From assembly GCA_900708905.1 (NCBI GenBank), contig CAADRB010000005.1, forward strand, positions 2,532,646 through 2,596,645: a stretch of DNA of 64,000 nt. Direction: 5' to 3'. The notes below the pieces were generated by a model. That model had not been told where the DNA came from. It saw nothing but the letters and a program-made list of their open reading frames with translations, and searched no databases. This stretch comes from Hymenolepis diminuta. Lineage: Eukaryota; Platyhelminthes; Cestoda; Cyclophyllidea; Hymenolepididae. The position numbers and the translations under genes are program-made. Below are positions 60,729 to 64,000 of this stretch, piece after piece (positions within the stretch are counted from its first letter, which is position 1; each line of letters begins with the position of its first letter).

Positions 60729-63700
60729 TGAATTAAAACGCTCATTTTGATGGAAAACAATTATTTTAAGGGCAATTTTAAATTAAAATGTTAAAAAGCT
60801 TGAAACACTGGAAATCCCACCACGTAGTTAGACAGCACAGAATTCGAATCATAAATTCGCCTCTTGGAATATTACACTTACCAATTTAGCCAAAGAATTT
60901 TCTTAAACTGAGAATTGTGTGTTACTTTAAAAATAAGTACTAGGTCAATGCTATTAAAATAAGTTTTAGTAAAAATACATGGCTATTTTATTTATATTCT
61001 TTAGCAACATAGGTTACGCGTCAGCATATGGGATGAAAATATTAGCAGTTGTCCAAAATATCAAATTAGAAAAATATCTGATTAAAAATTAATAAATATT
61101 CAAGTTTTAACAATTGTTTTGTTACTTTTAACAAATACTTCCTTAGAGTGAAGTAATTCCATTTATGTCTACGTTTCGGAAACCCTATTTTCACTTCCAT
61201 CATTTTTTGCACATTACCTATTTTACATTTATTTGCTTTTATTTCCGATCATTTAGCACAAAACTGATGCAACAACGAGCATATGAACAATTAACGGATC
61301 TCTGTTTATGAATTCACTAACAAAAGAGGAGTCGATTAATGGAACTAATTCTCATGCTACAGTCGGAAGGGGATTTTTCGTTGAACAGCGAATTGCGAAC
61401 AACTAAGTCTTTAGAATTTTTTTAACATATTCTGCTTATGTAATTCTTTTCCCGAACCTAATCACCTTGAATTCTATTTATTGGCCGGTTTGACGGCTCG
61501 ATTTTACTTAAGCTTCTCTGCGATCCTGATTATGTTTGCTAATCTGATGCAAAACCGTGGCTGCAGTGTAACTCTAATTCGGTTTAAGTATTCTGAAAAG
61601 TAATTATTTCATGCATTCATACTTTTTAAGAAAATGGACAGTTCTTATAAATTGACCCCTTTCTGTCAGTCAATATTTAAGCGCAAATTCATGCGTCCTA
61701 GGCCCAAAAGAGTGTTGATTCAATTAGTCAGTAGGAGTTTATTCACACAAATCATTAAAATGGCCCTGCTTTATAGTTTAAAATACGTGTTTCCTCAGGT
61801 ATTTGTCGTTCAATAAATTTTTAAAGCGCTGATTTAAAATGCAGGTAAATTAATTTTAATTTTACCTCAAAATAGCTATACCATTATCGCATTTTGAAAA
61901 TTAAAAGGGTAAATTCTGTTCTAGTCATTATTTGCCTCGACCCAGTTTCCAATTTGAAAAAAAATACAAATATGATTTCAAATTTCTCTAAGTCTAAACA
62001 GCTCTCTTACTTTATTGATAGGTTATCTAAATTTTTCATACTCGGTGATAAGTTTTATAGTACATTTCATGTAAGACTGGGATAATCTCATTCCAAAAGT
62101 TAAAACATTCATTCTTTGATAATTAGTCTCTGTTAATATGAGGGCATTTGTGATGATTAGTTGAAGATCAAGACCAAATTTTCAGTTGCTATTTAAGTAT
62201 TCAAATTAATACTTTAAGGCAAATGTTAAACAACAATAAAATATTATAGCAAGGAGATGGGCAAGACTTTAATATACTGTTAACAGAAGAACTCGAAATT
62301 TTCTTCAGAAAGTAAATGAAACATTTTTAGGGCTCTCTGGCAAAAAAAGAAATTAAACGTATCCTCACACTTTTAACGGATATAGACATCTGCTAACAAA
62401 TGATAGAAATGAATACTGAAATGCAAGGAATATTAAAAAAAGGGGAATTGATTCAATTGAGTTATAATCGTAAGCTGCTGATCAATAGATACACAGATAG
62501 GTCGTATTGCAATTCGATCTTTTAAATTTACTTGAAATTCTCTTATTCCGTTCAAAAATCTTAAAATACGGAATTTTCATAGCCGACTTTATCAAATAAA
62601 TATAAAACTCTGTACTCCAATAGGTTTTAGTGCCTAGTTATCTTGACTCATATCGTAATCTACTCTCCCGGTTTTCATTTTATTTATTTCTATTGTGCAA
62701 TTTAATAAATCGAACAAACTTAAATCCTAATACTTTGTAATCATGAACTCGTAGAAATCTTCATTGACTTATTTAGAAGTTAATTTATTTTTAGGAACTC
62801 ATAATTTGTGTTTCTATTTAATCCCAAAAATACATAATTCTGCCAACCATTAGACTATGTAATAAGTTTGAATCTGGCCTGTTGTGACCCAATTTCTGCA
62901 GTTTTAATACAATTACTGACTTAATGGGATTATCAACAACAGTCAAGACCAACTGTGGGATAATTTTATCACCTACTGATAATATTTCCTATTGTCTACG
63001 GCATATCTTGTTGGCTAATGGATCAGTAGGGTGTGAAACTGACGCATCATCTAGATCATTTCATTCAACGGCGGGTGAAAAGCTATGGTAGAAATCTCAA
63101 TAATATCCACAAATGCCAAGGCGGGCTTTCGAAGAGATTCAGAGTCGAGTAGTATCCACAATCAACGAATCCAAGTGCTGAATAGGGACAAAGACAATTT
63201 TCGAGTTCCAATCACGGAATTACGATTCCTGGTAAGCTGCTATTTAATAAAATGCTTCACCGATTGGATTAAGGTATAGGTTACAGGTATCATTTCTGGA
63301 AACGGAAATGTTGTGAGCAACCAACTCTTATTCCACTAACAACGACATTTCAAACAAACGAGGTATCCGTTTATGGCACAAATCCTTTGAGAAGGGGTAT
63401 TCTAACTTGGGTATTTAAGCCTTATTTTTTTAGCTCGTCGGGAGGGTCTCAGGCTTTCAGTGGGTAGGTTAAAATTGTGGGTATCGTAATTAGAAATAGG
63501 AATTATCAATGGAATCCGACGACAGTTTTAAAGCGTAAAGGTTGGAGTTTGAATGCATCATGACAATTTCTTCAATATCTCTATAAACATGACAACTACT
63601 GGTGACAAAAGACTTTACAGAATATGTATTGTGGTGAAGCAAAATATTTCAGTGGTTCACTGACCGAAACAACATTCTACACACGGTTCTATAGAATTTT

Positions 63701-64000
63701 CTATTTAAAAGTTGGTATCTTTGGTTGAATCTCTTACGAACTGTTGAATCTACAAATAAGATAAAATGTAATAGTTTAAATGCCCGGAACTTGGTTTTGC
63801 ATAACTTTTTCTAACAGTTCCGCGTTAGCTGCTTCTATCTTCTTTAAATTTGTCTATTTTTGCTTTGCCATGGGTTAGTATAATTGTTTTCATTCACTTA
63901 TTGGAGTTAGGTAACAACCAACGGTTTGCAGCTAACAAATTACGATAATCAATTCGTAGCTGTTTGAGTAAGAGCTAACAACAATTGTGAAGCAGAACAC
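60729..64000. other. Upstream flank of MCM2, no supported gene
   Basis: AT-rich sequence with only short frames. No second gene reading away from MCM2 is visible. A possible exon on the plus strand at about 63121-63231 ends at a GTAAGC donor, but its product is not recognisable. The MCM2 promoter presumably lies in the first few hundred bases; no TATA box or other element can be singled out. Confidence 0.65.

Noticed and set aside
63085..63279. Plus-strand exon ending at GTAAGC near 63231
   Set aside because: The donor is good, but the product is unrecognised, there is no partner exon in the window, and frames of this length are common here by chance.

Overview
This is eukaryotic, AT-rich DNA holding one clearly recognisable protein-coding gene: MCM2, a subunit of the replicative MCM2-7 helicase, on the minus strand (coding span 49404-60688). 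I could assemble it completely by eye: nine coding exons, all with GT-AG junctions and all in phase, giving a 917-residue protein with every MCM hallmark. No prokaryotic feature, CRISPR array, rRNA or convincing tRNA gene was found.

Likely source: a parasitic flatworm, most likely a tapeworm (inference). The reasons are low GC; introns in two size classes (36, 40 and 48 nt against 1.2-2.2 kb); several GTTAG donors; an acceptor-like AG 22 nt before the ATG that could take a spliced leader; and a diverged dispersed repeat (family A) whose reverse strand carries a short degenerate reading frame that I loosely associate with hymenolepidid tapeworm predictions. None of this fixes the species.

Layout. 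1-49,000: a gene desert with no exon I can defend. Its left and middle parts are AT-rich single-copy-looking DNA, broken by GC-richer patches of a few hundred bases and by microsatellites. From about 34.8 to 48.6 kb it is repeat-rich, with several copies of family A and pairs of families B and C. 49,020-60,710: the MCM2 transcription unit. Its five long introns carry old repeats: a LINE reverse-transcriptase relic in intron 8, a tRNA-like SINE relic in intron 7, two family D copies and an internal direct duplication in intron 6, and a family A copy in intron 3. 60,711-64,000: upstream flank of MCM2 with no recognisable gene.

I found no undescribed multi-gene system. The points most worth a second look are the two-codon first exon with its 36-nt intron and possible trans-splice acceptor, the protein-like reading frame kept in family A copies, the paired direct repeats in intron 6 and at 38.9/39.8 kb, and the LINE relic.
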